A stretch of 64,000 bases of DNA, from NCBI GenBank assembly GCA_026129485.1, contig JAHCHY010000018.1, positions 31,996 through 95,995 on the forward strand. Direction: 5' to 3'. Source of the stretch: Cyclobacteriaceae bacterium (GTDB lineage Bacteria; Bacteroidota; Bacteroidia; Cytophagales; Cyclobacteriaceae). Made by a program: the position numbers and the translations under genes. How positions within the stretch are numbered: the first letter of the stretch is position 1; each line of letters begins with the position of its first letter. Of this stretch, positions 42,070 through 50,465 are shown in pieces. Under the pieces are notes generated by a model, which saw only the letters and a program-made list of their open reading frames with translations, was not told the DNA's origin and did not search any database.

Positions 42070-42668
42070 GACTCAGTGTTTTTATAACCCATCGATTTGG
42101 CGTATTCGCTCAGTTTTTCTTTCAGCAGGTTGCGCGCACGATGCAGGCGGCTGCGCACGGTGCCGATCGGTATGTCCAGAATTTTTGCCATCTCTTCATA
42201 TTTAAAACCTTCCAGGTCGCACAAAATAATTACCGTGCGAAAATCCACATCTAATGAATTAAGCGCGTTCGATATTTCGTCACCGATCATATCCTTAAGC
42301 GATTCCACTCGCAGGTCGGGTGTGATCTGGCGGTTTACATCTTCCGAGTTATAATACGTTTCAACCTCCTGGTAATCTACCTTGGAAGGCTCTTTGGTCT
42401 TCTTGCGGTAGTCGTTGATGAAGCTGTTTTTTAAAATTCGGAACAGCCATGCCTTGGCATTAGTTCCTTTCTGGAATGATTCTATAAAGCGGTACGCCTT
42501 CAGGTAGGTATCCTGAACCAGGTCTTTGGCATCGTCCCTGTCCAGGGTAAGCCTGAACCCGAAATTATACATGGAGTTAATATGGGGCAGGAACTCGTTG
42601 TTGAAGATATCGTTCTTCTCCTTTTCGGAATAATTCTGTCGGGTTACAATTTCCTCCATAAGGAGCAA
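42066..42668 (-). CDS. ECF sigma factor paired with a ZAS anti-sigma factor
   Basis: 200 residues. Region 2 with FLPHINSMYNFGFRLTLDRDDAKDLVQDTYLKAYRF and the -10 element helix AWLFRILKNSFINDYRKK. Region 4 with SLDVDFRTVIILCDLEGFKYEEMAKILDIPIGTVRSRLHRARNLLK. This matches the SigR-like group commonly encoded with a small ZAS partner, which follows here by an ATGA overlap, then gmk and nadD. Probably governs an oxidative or thiol-stress response; targets unknown. Confidence 0.93.
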   Translation of the reverse strand: MLLMEEIVTRQNYSEKEKNDIFNNEFLPHINSMYNFGFRLTLDRDDAKDLVQDTYLKAYRFIESFQKGTNAKAWLFRILKNSFINDYRKKTKEPSKVDYQEVETYYNSEDVNRQITPDLRVESLKDMIGDEISNALNSLDVDFRTVIILCDLEGFKYEEMAKILDIPIGTVRSRLHRARNLLKEKLSEYAKSMGYKNTES

Positions 42669-42752
42669 AAATAATAAAGAATAACCTGAGATTTTTGGTA
42701 AGTCGGGGCTTTTTGCTTTTACGCCAAAAAAAGACTTTTCCCATTTACCAGA

Positions 42753-43520
42753 TCACATTCTTTTAATGCTAAAGCGTGAAAGGTTATAATAACTAATCAA
42801 CCGGCCCGGCAGGGTGTTCCACCATGAACGAATTTCCTTGATTTTAAATTTAAAGAGATCATGAACTGCACGAACAGCATCCTCTTCCGTTTTTGCAGGC
42901 TGGTCCAGCTTACCGTACAGTTCACCTTTTCCCACAGGTTTACTGTGCCTGACCTGGATAATGTCCAGCACCACAATTTTCTTTTCACCAAAATATGCAG
43001 GCACTTGCTTACCCCATAGCAAATCCACCCCCCAACCTGATTTTGTTAGCTTAAATGTAGGCAGTAGTTTTTCAAGCACAGATCGCTTCATTATGGGACA
43101 CATTAGTTCCACCGTTGTAACATAACGCAAACCGGAAAGCCTTTTATGCTGCAGCGCTTTCCAGCTCATATACGAGTCAGGCGTAAGCGAAGGTTGTGCA
43201 AGCTGAACCGGTAAATAATTGAAACACTCAAAGAGATTGTTAATTTGCTCTTTCGTTATTTCGATATCATCATCCAGAAAAAAGAAAGAGGCATAGTTTT
43301 TTAAATAATCAGGATGTTGATTAAAAAAATCCTGAATCATCCACCATTTGTAGTCGTAATAGTGAAATACCTCTACACCCGGACTGACTAAAATGTTCTG
43401 ATCGGTTACAGGATGATACCCCAGCAGCACTACATCAAAGTTTCTATGCAATGATTCGGTAATCCACTTACTGCGAATAGAATTAGTCCCAAAAGGCATT
43501 AGCACCAGGTTGTTTTTCAT
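42753..43520 (-). CDS. DUF707-like protein, glycosyltransferase-like
   Basis: 255 residues, cytosolic. It has the DUF707 pattern: FFFLDDDIEITKEQINNLFE (a DxD-like acidic motif), LAQPSLTPDSYMSWKALQHK, LRYVTTVELMCPIMKRSVL, SGWGVDLLWGK and a late VRHSKPVGKGELYGK. Its shape suggests a GT-A-like enzyme, but no activity has been established for the family as far as I know. It is 10 bases downstream of the three-domain glycosyltransferase and in the same direction, so the two probably act in one pathway. Confidence 0.78.
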   Translation of the reverse strand: MKNNLVLMPFGTNSIRSKWITESLHRNFDVVLLGYHPVTDQNILVSPGVEVFHYYDYKWWMIQDFFNQHPDYLKNYASFFFLDDDIEITKEQINNLFECFNYLPVQLAQPSLTPDSYMSWKALQHKRLSGLRYVTTVELMCPIMKRSVLEKLLPTFKLTKSGWGVDLLWGKQVPAYFGEKKIVVLDIIQVRHSKPVGKGELYGKLDQPAKTEEDAVRAVHDLFKFKIKEIRSWWNTLPGRLISYYNLSRFSIKRM

Positions 43521-43530
43521 TCAACTCATT

Positions 43531-46146
43531 TTAAGCCACCAAATGTTTATGTTTATCTAATCCATTCACACATCTTTTTGTGCCATTGGCAATTGCATCA
43601 TCCAGGATTTTCTGATTGGCCGGCAGCAGGGCTTTTGAGCTTTCCGGGTGATAGAGATGATAACCAAAGCCTTCCAGCTTTACTTTTAAACAATGCTTGC
43701 CACTGTTTAACATGCGCACCATAAACTCTGTGTCCTCACGTCCCCAACCCACAAAGTCCTCATTAAATCCATTCACTTCCTCCAGGTCTTTTTTCCAGAA
43801 AGATTGATTGCATCCACGCGTACGGCTCAGGTCGGTAATCTTACGCGAGAGCAATGGCGACAGCACCGGCAAATACAAAGCATTGAACCTGCTCCTGATT
43901 CCATCCCGGAAGAATCCGAAATCCAACAACCCTTTATCTAAGGCTTCCTTTGTAAGCTCAGCCTGCAGCAGCACCCGCGAGCCTTGTAAGAAACGGTTTG
44001 GTGCGGCATACCGCAGGTGCGATTTGACAAAATGCTGGTGTAATATCATGTCGCCATCCACCATAATTACATAATCTCCTGCCGCCTGCGAGATGGCCAG
44101 GTTCCGGACAGCAGCAAGACGAAAACCAATATCTTCCTGCCAGCAATGCAGTACTGGCACAAGGGCATGCTTTTGGTAACGTTGCACCAACTCAGCAGTG
44201 TCCTCACGCGATCCGTCATCTGCCACAATTATTTCAAATGGCGGTACAGATTGCCTGAGCGCGCTTTTAAGCACAAGCTCCAGGGCATCTTTGCGGTTGT
44301 AGGTAGTTATGATAAGCGTAACCCGGGGCGGCCGCTGCGTCAGGGCTGCTGAAGCTCCCTTTACAGGATGAGCTACCGCAGTATTATTCTGTTGCCATGG
44401 ACGAACCGACTGGACCAGCTCAAGCAGCCTGTCCCTTACTGTTTCGGCCTGGAGGCTGGCCAGGCAAGAGCACGGTTGATTATTCTCGCAATTTTTACAC
44501 GACTGACCAACTAACATGTAGCTGGCCTTTGAGCCTATCGGCCTTCTTCGGGAAGGATGCTGCGGACGCCTGTAGGCATATAAGCCCAGGGCCAACCTGC
44601 CCAATACCGCACCGAGATGCAACGCTTCGCTATGACCGGATACGATACCATCAGCCTGGCTGATAAAAGAAATGGTTTCGGTAAGCGTAAGCCTTCCTGT
44701 AAGATCTGTTACCTGCGGGTGTGCGCATAGTTCAGGCAGCTCATTTTTCATTCGGCCGCCTTCTTCTGCAGTTCCCGTAATAAATATTTTAAATGATTCG
44801 GCCGGCAGCAGGTCAGCTAATTTCAGATAGTTGGCAAGCGGCCATGCCCGGTTACTATCCGATGACAGCGGGTTTAGCACGAGGTTAAACCTGTTTCCAT
44901 CAAGCTGATCAAAAGCAAGAGATCCGGGTTTTAGTCCAAACAAGGGTATAAGCTCGTTTGTAGCCAGGTCGCGGTTAATATAAAACGGGCGCAGTAACTG
45001 AAAATTCAACTGGCTCTCGTGCTGATTGGAATTGAAGCGGCTAAAGTCGACCAGGTGGTTACAATACAGCCAATTCGACAAACGATGTGCCGTAGCAACG
45101 CGGTTACGAACGCCTGATTTTTTGGCCATCCTGGCCAGCTGCGTATCCGAGCTTACAAAAAGGATTGAATCCAGCTTTTGATTCGTCAGCAGGTCGGCAT
45201 CGCTCAAAACATGTTCGTAAGGCAGGAAATGATCAACATAAATACAGCGCTCAGCAACAGGTTGATGAGCGCCTTGCGCGATAAGTGTAATCTTTATATT
45301 CGGAATAGTTTTCTTTAAAAATCCCACCAGCGGTAAAGTAAGCACAACATCAGCCAGGCCATCCGTTCTTAAAATTGCAACATGTGTACCCAACATGGCT
45401 CTTCTGTTTGCTTCAAATAGCTTGGCGTATTTGTAAAAGACATGGTTAGACACCGTCATGGCAACCATCAATCCCTCGAAGCCATCCAGGAAGCCGCGCT
45501 TAAGAATATAGCTCTTAAAAAAAGCAAAGCCTGAGCGAAGGATTATTTTAAAGACCGAGCTGGATTTTCTCGTTTCATTAACGTGGGCAAAAATCTCCGA
45601 ATAGCTTTGCACTTTTGCCAGCGCTTCGCCCGAAGTATTGTAAGCACGATGAAGAATGTCGCCATCCAGGTGCAGGGTTTTCACACCGGGATTAAGCAAT
45701 ACCTTGTCATGCGGATTTTCTCCTCCCCAAAATCCAACTCTGCGGTTCCATAATCTTATCTTCTTGTCCGGGTACCAGTTTCCGTGTCGTATCCATTTGC
45801 CTCCGTAATTCGATAATCTGTTCATCGAATACGCTTCGCGCGGCCAGCTTTTTTTTATATCCAGAATGCTGGTAACAAGTTCTTCCGACAAATATTCATC
45901 GGCATCAAGGGAAAGAACCCGATCGTATAATGCCTGGCTTACGGCAAAGTTTTTCTGATCAATATGGTTTTCAAACGGGTGATCAATAACCCGCACACCC
46001 ATTGACTCACAAATGGCTTTCGTGCCATCTGTTGAATAAGAATCAATAACCAGGATTTCGTCTGCCACAGGTTGTACCGATTCAATACAGCGAACAATAT
46101 TATTAGCTTCATTAAAAGCGATGATTACAACACTTATTTCAGACAT
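43531..46146 (-). CDS. Three-domain glycosyltransferase: GT2 + GT9 + GT2
   Basis: 871 residues, no membrane segment or signal peptide. Residues 1-250: WaaE/KdtX-like GT2 (VVIIAFNEANNIVRCIESV, VIDSYSTDGT, LSLDADEYLSEEL). Residues 251-580: GT9 heptosyltransferase-like (VAILRTDGLADVVLTLPL, NPLSSDSNRAWPLANYLKLAD, GHSEALHLGAVLGRLALGLY) with a Cys-rich end (GQSCKNCENNQPCSC). Residues about 607-865: second GT2 with a galactosyltransferase-type end (LIITTYNRKDALELVLKSAL, IVADDGSRED, MVDGDMI, GWGREDTEFMVRML). All three cores look complete. It would add up to three sugars of a surface glycan, probably LPS core or O-antigen. Length is about the sum of three single proteins. Confidence 0.9.
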   Translation of the reverse strand: MSEISVVIIAFNEANNIVRCIESVQPVADEILVIDSYSTDGTKAICESMGVRVIDHPFENHIDQKNFAVSQALYDRVLSLDADEYLSEELVTSILDIKKSWPREAYSMNRLSNYGGKWIRHGNWYPDKKIRLWNRRVGFWGGENPHDKVLLNPGVKTLHLDGDILHRAYNTSGEALAKVQSYSEIFAHVNETRKSSSVFKIILRSGFAFFKSYILKRGFLDGFEGLMVAMTVSNHVFYKYAKLFEANRRAMLGTHVAILRTDGLADVVLTLPLVGFLKKTIPNIKITLIAQGAHQPVAERCIYVDHFLPYEHVLSDADLLTNQKLDSILFVSSDTQLARMAKKSGVRNRVATAHRLSNWLYCNHLVDFSRFNSNQHESQLNFQLLRPFYINRDLATNELIPLFGLKPGSLAFDQLDGNRFNLVLNPLSSDSNRAWPLANYLKLADLLPAESFKIFITGTAEEGGRMKNELPELCAHPQVTDLTGRLTLTETISFISQADGIVSGHSEALHLGAVLGRLALGLYAYRRPQHPSRRRPIGSKASYMLVGQSCKNCENNQPCSCLASLQAETVRDRLLELVQSVRPWQQNNTAVAHPVKGASAALTQRPPRVTLIITTYNRKDALELVLKSALRQSVPPFEIIVADDGSREDTAELVQRYQKHALVPVLHCWQEDIGFRLAAVRNLAISQAAGDYVIMVDGDMILHQHFVKSHLRYAAPNRFLQGSRVLLQAELTKEALDKGLLDFGFFRDGIRSRFNALYLPVLSPLLSRKITDLSRTRGCNQSFWKKDLEEVNGFNEDFVGWGREDTEFMVRMLNSGKHCLKVKLEGFGYHLYHPESSKALLPANQKILDDAIANGTKRCVNGLDKHKHLVA

Positions 46147-46251
46147 GAATATAATAGGTTGAGATTCGGTGATTCTGAGATATGTATTGTGATTAACCCT
46201 AAAACGTAAGCCAATGGCAAATCTACTATTAAATGTTCTTATTTCTATATA

Positions 46252-46305
46252 TCAGAAAAGGGCGGACATCAAGATCAGCAACAGGCTTATTGTAATCCTT
46301 TTCAT
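46252..46305 (-). CDS. Tiny frame encoding a signal-peptide-like 17-residue peptide
   Basis: ATG at 46303-46305 (minus) to a TGA at 46252-46254 reads MKRITISLLLILMSALF, a basic start and hydrophobic core. It could be the remnant of a secreted protein's start, a leader peptide, or chance. No clear ribosome-binding site and no known counterpart. The spacer 46147-46417 has no other gene-like content. Confidence 0.2.
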   Translation of the reverse strand: MKRITISLLLILMSALF

Positions 46306-46329
46306 GTGTTTATAATTTTTTGATTACGG

Positions 46330-46353
46330 TCATCCCGCACTTGCGGGAGAATG
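46330..46353. repeat. CATCCCGCACTTGCGGGA-type spacer repeat
   Basis: A stem TCCCGCA/TGCGGGA with a two-base loop, in the spacer before the sigma gene, with the shape of a dispersed GTCATCCCGC...GCGGGA repeat I recognise from Bacteroidetes spacers. One copy only in this window. Confidence 0.45.
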
Positions 46354-46417
46354 GCCATTTCATACGATTTAAATTTTAGTTCAACCTTAAGATTCGGCTA
46401 CAGGTGGTTTCCATAAA

Positions 46418-46996
46418 ATGAGTAAAAGATTATCTTCAAGCCCCGAAGACCTGACTGTTTTGACTGACGCGGTACTGCTGAATCTTTATAAATCAACTGG
46501 TGAATTAACGCACCTGGGAGAATTATTTACCCGTTACCGGGCGTTGGTTTACGGTGTATGTCTGAAATACCTGAAAGACCGCGATAATGCCCACGATGCC
46601 GTTATGCAGGTTTTTGAAAAGCTGGTGCAATCGCTGCACCAGCACGATGTTGAAAATTTCAAAAGCTGGCTGTACGTAACCACCCGAAATCATTGCCTGA
46701 TGCAGTTACGGGCCAAAAAAGGTAAATTCACAGAAGAATTTTCGCCCGACCTTATGGAAAACCAGCTGCTGCTGCATCCGGAACACGAGCCTGAGCTGGA
46801 AACCAACCTGGCTAAACTTGAGCAATGTATTGAAACCCTGGTTTCGGAGCAGCAACAATGCGTGCGCCTCTTTTACCTGCAAGAGCGATGCTATAAGGAA
46901 GTGGCCGAAGCCACAGGTTTTACCCTTAACCAGGTAAAGAGCTATATTCAAAATGGCAAGCGGAACCTAAAACTGTGCATGGAGCGTAATGACTAA
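46418..46996 (+). CDS. ECF-type RNA polymerase sigma factor
   Basis: 192 residues. Region 2: HLGELFTRYRALVYGVCLKYLKDRDNAHDAVMQVFEKL and the -10 helix FKSWLYVTTRNHCLMQLR. Region 4: LVSEQQQCVRLFYLQERCYKEVAEATGFTLNQVKSYIQNGKRNLK. A member of the Bacteroidetes sigma-70 group that regulates outer membrane and surface functions. Its stop overlaps the start of a membrane anti-sigma-like gene with TonB-related domains. The ATG at 46418 is in a stretch with no strong Shine-Dalgarno site. Confidence 0.93.
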   Translation: MSKRLSSSPEDLTVLTDAVLLNLYKSTGELTHLGELFTRYRALVYGVCLKYLKDRDNAHDAVMQVFEKLVQSLHQHDVENFKSWLYVTTRNHCLMQLRAKKGKFTEEFSPDLMENQLLLHPEHEPELETNLAKLEQCIETLVSEQQQCVRLFYLQERCYKEVAEATGFTLNQVKSYIQNGKRNLKLCMERND

Positions 46997-48344
46997 CCAC
47001 GAAAAAGACATACAGCGATACCTGCACGGAGAAATGACTCCTGCCGAACAGCATGCATTTGAAAAAGCAGCATTGAGCGATCCTTTTCTGGCCGAAGCGT
47101 TGGAAGGATTAAGCAGCCTGGCACCCGCTGAGCTGGAGGCCGATCTGATCGACATTACGCTTGACATTGAAAGCCAAACGGAACACACCTGGCAGGTACC
47201 TGCTGCGGCTGCCCCGGCCAAAAAAGCAGTGGCATCATTTGATACCCGTGAAATGGCTGCAAGCGCCCCCGCTCCTGCAAACAAACCGGCAACCAGCTGG
47301 GCCTGGCCTTTGCGAATAGCAGCGTTGTTGGTTCTGCTGATTGGTGGCTATTTATTCGTTCCCTTGCTTTTTGAACAGAAAAAATCGGACCTGGCTCTCC
47401 AGGAAGAAACGGAAGCATCAGGGCAAACTGATGAGCCCCTGGCGGCACTTCCTGATACAGTACATAATGCCGAGCCTCCTAAACAAGATGAACAGCAGGC
47501 AAAACCCGTAACAGGATCGAAGACAAAACAAACCGACAAGCCAACCCTTGCACAAGCCGATAAAGATAGTGCCGATCATACCCACGCACGGGTGCAGTCT
47601 GAGTTAGCCGAAACGGAGAAGCTGGCCCGCGTTGCTGAAACCCCGGTGGCTGTGCAACAACCAGATGAAGAATTGAAAGAGTCCATTAATCTTAAGAAGG
47701 AAGCCAGGCCGGATGTGCGGTCAGCTCTTGTTGCATCTGCAAAAGTTATTCAGGGCCGCGTAGTGGCAGAGGAGGATGGCACACCGCTTCCGGGTGTAAA
47801 TATCGTGGTAAAGGGCACCACCACCGGTGCAGTTACGGACATAAATGGCCACTATCAGCTTGTAAGCAACCTAACTTCGCCCATACTGGTGTATTCGTTT
47901 ATCGGGCTGCAGACTGAAGAAGTAATTGTAAAAGATGCTGGTGAAGTTAATGTAGAAATGAAAACCGATGTATCGCAGCTTAGTGAAGTAGTGATTACAG
48001 GCTATAGTCCGCACGGAGCAGACCCCAACCGCGAACCGGTGATTAAGCTGGCGCAGCCAACAGGTGGTTTGCGTGCTTATGATAAATACCTGAAGAACAG
48101 CTTGCGTTATCCGCAGCAGGCGCTGGAGAATAATGTTAAGGGAAGAGTAACGGTTTCCTTTACCGTAAGCACGGACGGAACCGTGCATGAATTTAATGTA
48201 ATGAGGGGCCTGGGCTTTGGCTGCGATGAAGAGGTAATACGCCTTGTAAAAGACGGGCCCAAATGGTTGCCCACCACACAAGATGGCGAGCCCGTAGAAA
48301 GTGAAGTGCGGGTACGGGTAAAATTTGCCCCGCCTTCCCGCTAA
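46989..48344 (+). CDS. Anti-sigma-like membrane protein with carboxypeptidase-regulatory and TonB C-terminal domains
   Basis: 451 residues. N-terminus (1-60) resembles cytosolic anti-sigma domains (YLHGEMTPAEQHAFEKAALSDPFLAEALEGL). Residues about 104-128 are one membrane segment (WPLRIAALLVLLIGGYLF). A charged Q/K/E-rich linker follows to about 250. Residues 253-330: carboxypeptidase-regulatory-like domain (IQGRVVAEEDGTPLPGVNIV, then LSEVVITGY, as in the start of SusC-type receptors). Residues about 370-448: TonB C-terminal domain (LRYPQQALENNVKGRVTVSF, FGCDEEVIRLVKDGPKW). Overlaps the sigma gene by eight bases. This suggests a sigma regulator that senses or energises an outer-membrane partner. 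Confidence 0.88.
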   Translation: MTNHEKDIQRYLHGEMTPAEQHAFEKAALSDPFLAEALEGLSSLAPAELEADLIDITLDIESQTEHTWQVPAAAAPAKKAVASFDTREMAASAPAPANKPATSWAWPLRIAALLVLLIGGYLFVPLLFEQKKSDLALQEETEASGQTDEPLAALPDTVHNAEPPKQDEQQAKPVTGSKTKQTDKPTLAQADKDSADHTHARVQSELAETEKLARVAETPVAVQQPDEELKESINLKKEARPDVRSALVASAKVIQGRVVAEEDGTPLPGVNIVVKGTTTGAVTDINGHYQLVSNLTSPILVYSFIGLQTEEVIVKDAGEVNVEMKTDVSQLSEVVITGYSPHGADPNREPVIKLAQPTGGLRAYDKYLKNSLRYPQQALENNVKGRVTVSFTVSTDGTVHEFNVMRGLGFGCDEEVIRLVKDGPKWLPTTQDGEPVESEVRVRVKFAPPSR

Positions 48345-48447
48345 CTGGCAAAACTACCGCGTCAAAATTATCCGAGCGGTTGCTTCCGGCTGTTTCGTAA
48401 TTCATTATTCTTTTTACTTTTAGGTTTTCGAACTAACCCCTCAAAGC

Positions 48448-49908
48448 ATGAGCTTGTTCATTAAAAAGCCATTAGAGCAATTATTAGTACAAAGCGGAGA
48501 TTCAGATAAAGGACTAAAACGCACGTTGGGTGCAGGTAACCTGATCGCACTGGGTATTGGTGCAATTATCGGGGCCGGATTATTTGTACGAACAGCAGAA
48601 GCAGCCGCAGAAGCAGCCGGCCCTGCAGTGGTTGTATCCTTCATAATTGCTGCTATCGGGTGTGCCTTTGCGGGCTTGTGCTATGCCGAGTTTGCCTCTA
48701 TGATTCCTATTGCCGGAAGCGCGTATGCTTACGCTTACGTAACGATGGGTGAGTTTACCGCCTGGATTATTGGTTGGGCTTTGGTGCTGGAATATGCGCT
48801 TGCTTCAGCAACAGTATCCATCGCGTGGAGCGAATACCTGAACAACCTGCTCGTCAGTGTGGGGGGGAGCCCCATACCTTACCAATGGAGCCACTCGCCA
48901 TTTGAAAGCTCTCCGGAAGGAATTAACGGTATCGTTAACTTTCCAGCCCTGTTTATCCTGGTGGCACTTACCCTTATCTTGATTAAAGGAACAAAAGAAT
49001 CGGCTACGTTAAATGCCATTATCGTGTTTGTAAAAGTAGCCATTGTGTTAGTGTTCATTGCATTAGGCTGGGGTTTTATAAATGAAGCCAATCATGTGCC
49101 TTTTACCATTCCTGAAGGAACACCCGGCCATGATAACTGGCGTGAGTTTGGATGGGGCGGTGTTTTAGGCGGATCGGCCATCGTGTTCTTTGCCTTCATT
49201 GGTTTTGATGCTGTTTCTACCGCTGCGCAGGAAGCTAAAAACCCCAAGCGCGATATGCCGATCGGTATTCTTGGTTCGCTTGTCATCTGTACCATTCTCT
49301 ATGTATTGTTTTCGCACGTATTAACCGGCATTGCCAACTGGCAGGAATTTAAAACCGCTGGAAAAGAGGCTTCTGTTGCTTACGCTATTCAGCACTACAT
49401 GCCGGGCTACGATTGGTTAGCTACCCTGATCACGATAGCCATTCTTGCCGGGTTTTCTTCTGTAATCCTGGTGATGCTGATGGGCCAGTCGCGCGTGTTT
49501 TACTCCATGTCTAAAGATGGATTGGTACCCAAGGTATTTTCAGAGCTTCATCCTAAATACCGTACACCTTTCAAATCGAACTGGTTGTTGCTCGTTTTTG
49601 TAGGCTTGTTTGCCGGGTTTGTGCCGGGCAGCATTGCCGGAGATTTAACCAGCTTTGGTACGCTGTTCGCCTTTGTGCTGGTGTGTGTAGGCATCTGGGT
49701 AATGCGTGTTAAAAATCCGGATGCGCCCCGGCCGTTTAAAACACCATTGGTTCCTTTAGTTCCGATCCTGGGCATCCTCGTGTGTTCGGCTATGATTTTC
49801 TCGTTAGGGGTAGAAACGCTTGTGTCGGCCATTGCCTGGATGGTGGCAGGGCTTATCATTTATTTCGCCTACAGCAAAAACAACAGCCACCTGCGCAAGG
49901 AAGCATAG
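48448..49908 (+). CDS. Amino acid permease (APC family, CAT/YfnA-like)
   Basis: 486 residues with about 12 membrane segments. Signatures: GAGNLIALGIGAIIGAGLFVRT (segment 1 glycine-rich region), AIGCAFAGLCYAEFASMIPIAGSAYAYAY, FFAFIGFDAVSTAAQEAKNPKRDMPIGI, LMGQSRVFYSMSKDGL. The overall match is with bacterial cationic amino acid transporter-like permeases; substrate cannot be inferred. The TAG stop (49906-49908) lies inside the terminal repeat of the following element. Confidence 0.93.
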   Translation: MSLFIKKPLEQLLVQSGDSDKGLKRTLGAGNLIALGIGAIIGAGLFVRTAEAAAEAAGPAVVVSFIIAAIGCAFAGLCYAEFASMIPIAGSAYAYAYVTMGEFTAWIIGWALVLEYALASATVSIAWSEYLNNLLVSVGGSPIPYQWSHSPFESSPEGINGIVNFPALFILVALTLILIKGTKESATLNAIIVFVKVAIVLVFIALGWGFINEANHVPFTIPEGTPGHDNWREFGWGGVLGGSAIVFFAFIGFDAVSTAAQEAKNPKRDMPIGILGSLVICTILYVLFSHVLTGIANWQEFKTAGKEASVAYAIQHYMPGYDWLATLITIAILAGFSSVILVMLMGQSRVFYSMSKDGLVPKVFSELHPKYRTPFKSNWLLLVFVGLFAGFVPGSIAGDLTSFGTLFAFVLVCVGIWVMRVKNPDAPRPFKTPLVPLVPILGILVCSAMIFSLGVETLVSAIAWMVAGLIIYFAYSKNNSHLRKEA

Positions 49909-50027
49909 AAGCCATCTCAAAAAATATAGAAGTGCCATGTTGAGCCTGTCGAAACCAGTTTTTCTGTGCGGAAGTAGCCTTCGACAAGCTCAGGCTGACA
50001 TGAGAACTGATTTTGAGATGGCTTCTA
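49906..50027. mobile_element. 122-bp MITE-like element with 17-bp terminal inverted repeats
   Basis: The ends at 49906-49922 and 50011-50027 are perfect inverted 17-mers TAGAAGCCATCTCAAAA. Between them lies an inner inverted pair: CATGTTGAGCCTGTCGAA (about 49936-49954) and TTCGACAAGCTCAGGCTGACATG (about 49980-50002), the latter a word I recognise as a common Bacteroidetes spacer repeat. No open frame. It lies between two convergent genes, and the stop codons of both (permease TAG at 49906; lipoprotein gene TAG at 50027-50025) are formed by the repeat ends. It may also serve as a two-way terminator hairpin. Confidence 0.7.
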
Positions 50028-50465
50028 ATTAATTACCTCGCTGGTAATAGTAAGGGTAACACCCGATAGCTGGGTGCGGTAGCGGTTGAGTGGCCGCCAC
50101 GCGGGGCCACCCGTTGGGTTGCCATCTGTAAAGCTGAAGCTGGAGTTACAACAGGCATCAAGCATGAACAAGCCCGAAGTGTGCACATCCACCGTGGCGC
50201 AGGCTTCGTTTGGCCTGAAGGAACAGTTGCGCTCATAAGCCATGTAGGTAGAAGAATTTACCCGGTACACGATAATTCCCCGTACCCCGCCTGAACTTAA
50301 CTGGCGGTAACCTCCATCTACCTGCAGGCTGTTATTTTCAGGCAGCGAGAGATTGAGTATAATATCCGGAAAGGAAACGATTGGAATAAAATCATCTGTC
50401 AGCTCACGACCGCAACCCGATAACATGACCAGTAAAACCCAGACGCTATTTTTGAGCATACGCAT
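50025..50465 (-). CDS. Rieske-like lipoprotein without the iron-sulfur ligands
   Basis: 146 residues from MRMLKNSVWVLLVM (50465; a second Met two codons on is equally possible). Lipoprotein signal with lipobox LSGC (Cys at about residue 18). The mature part matches the small Bacteroidetes lipoproteins related to Rieske folds (YERNCSFRPNEACATVDVH, MLDACCNSSFSFTDGNPTGG, RPLNRYRTQLSGVTL), but the C-x-H and C-x2-H cluster ligands are not there: C-S-F and C-C-N-S instead. The stop codon is donated by the MITE-like element. The start overlaps the end of the dehydrogenase gene by 20 bases. Function unknown. Confidence 0.72.
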   Translation of the reverse strand: MRMLKNSVWVLLVMLSGCGRELTDDFIPIVSFPDIILNLSLPENNSLQVDGGYRQLSSGGVRGIIVYRVNSSTYMAYERNCSFRPNEACATVDVHTSGLFMLDACCNSSFSFTDGNPTGGPAWRPLNRYRTQLSGVTLTITSEVIN

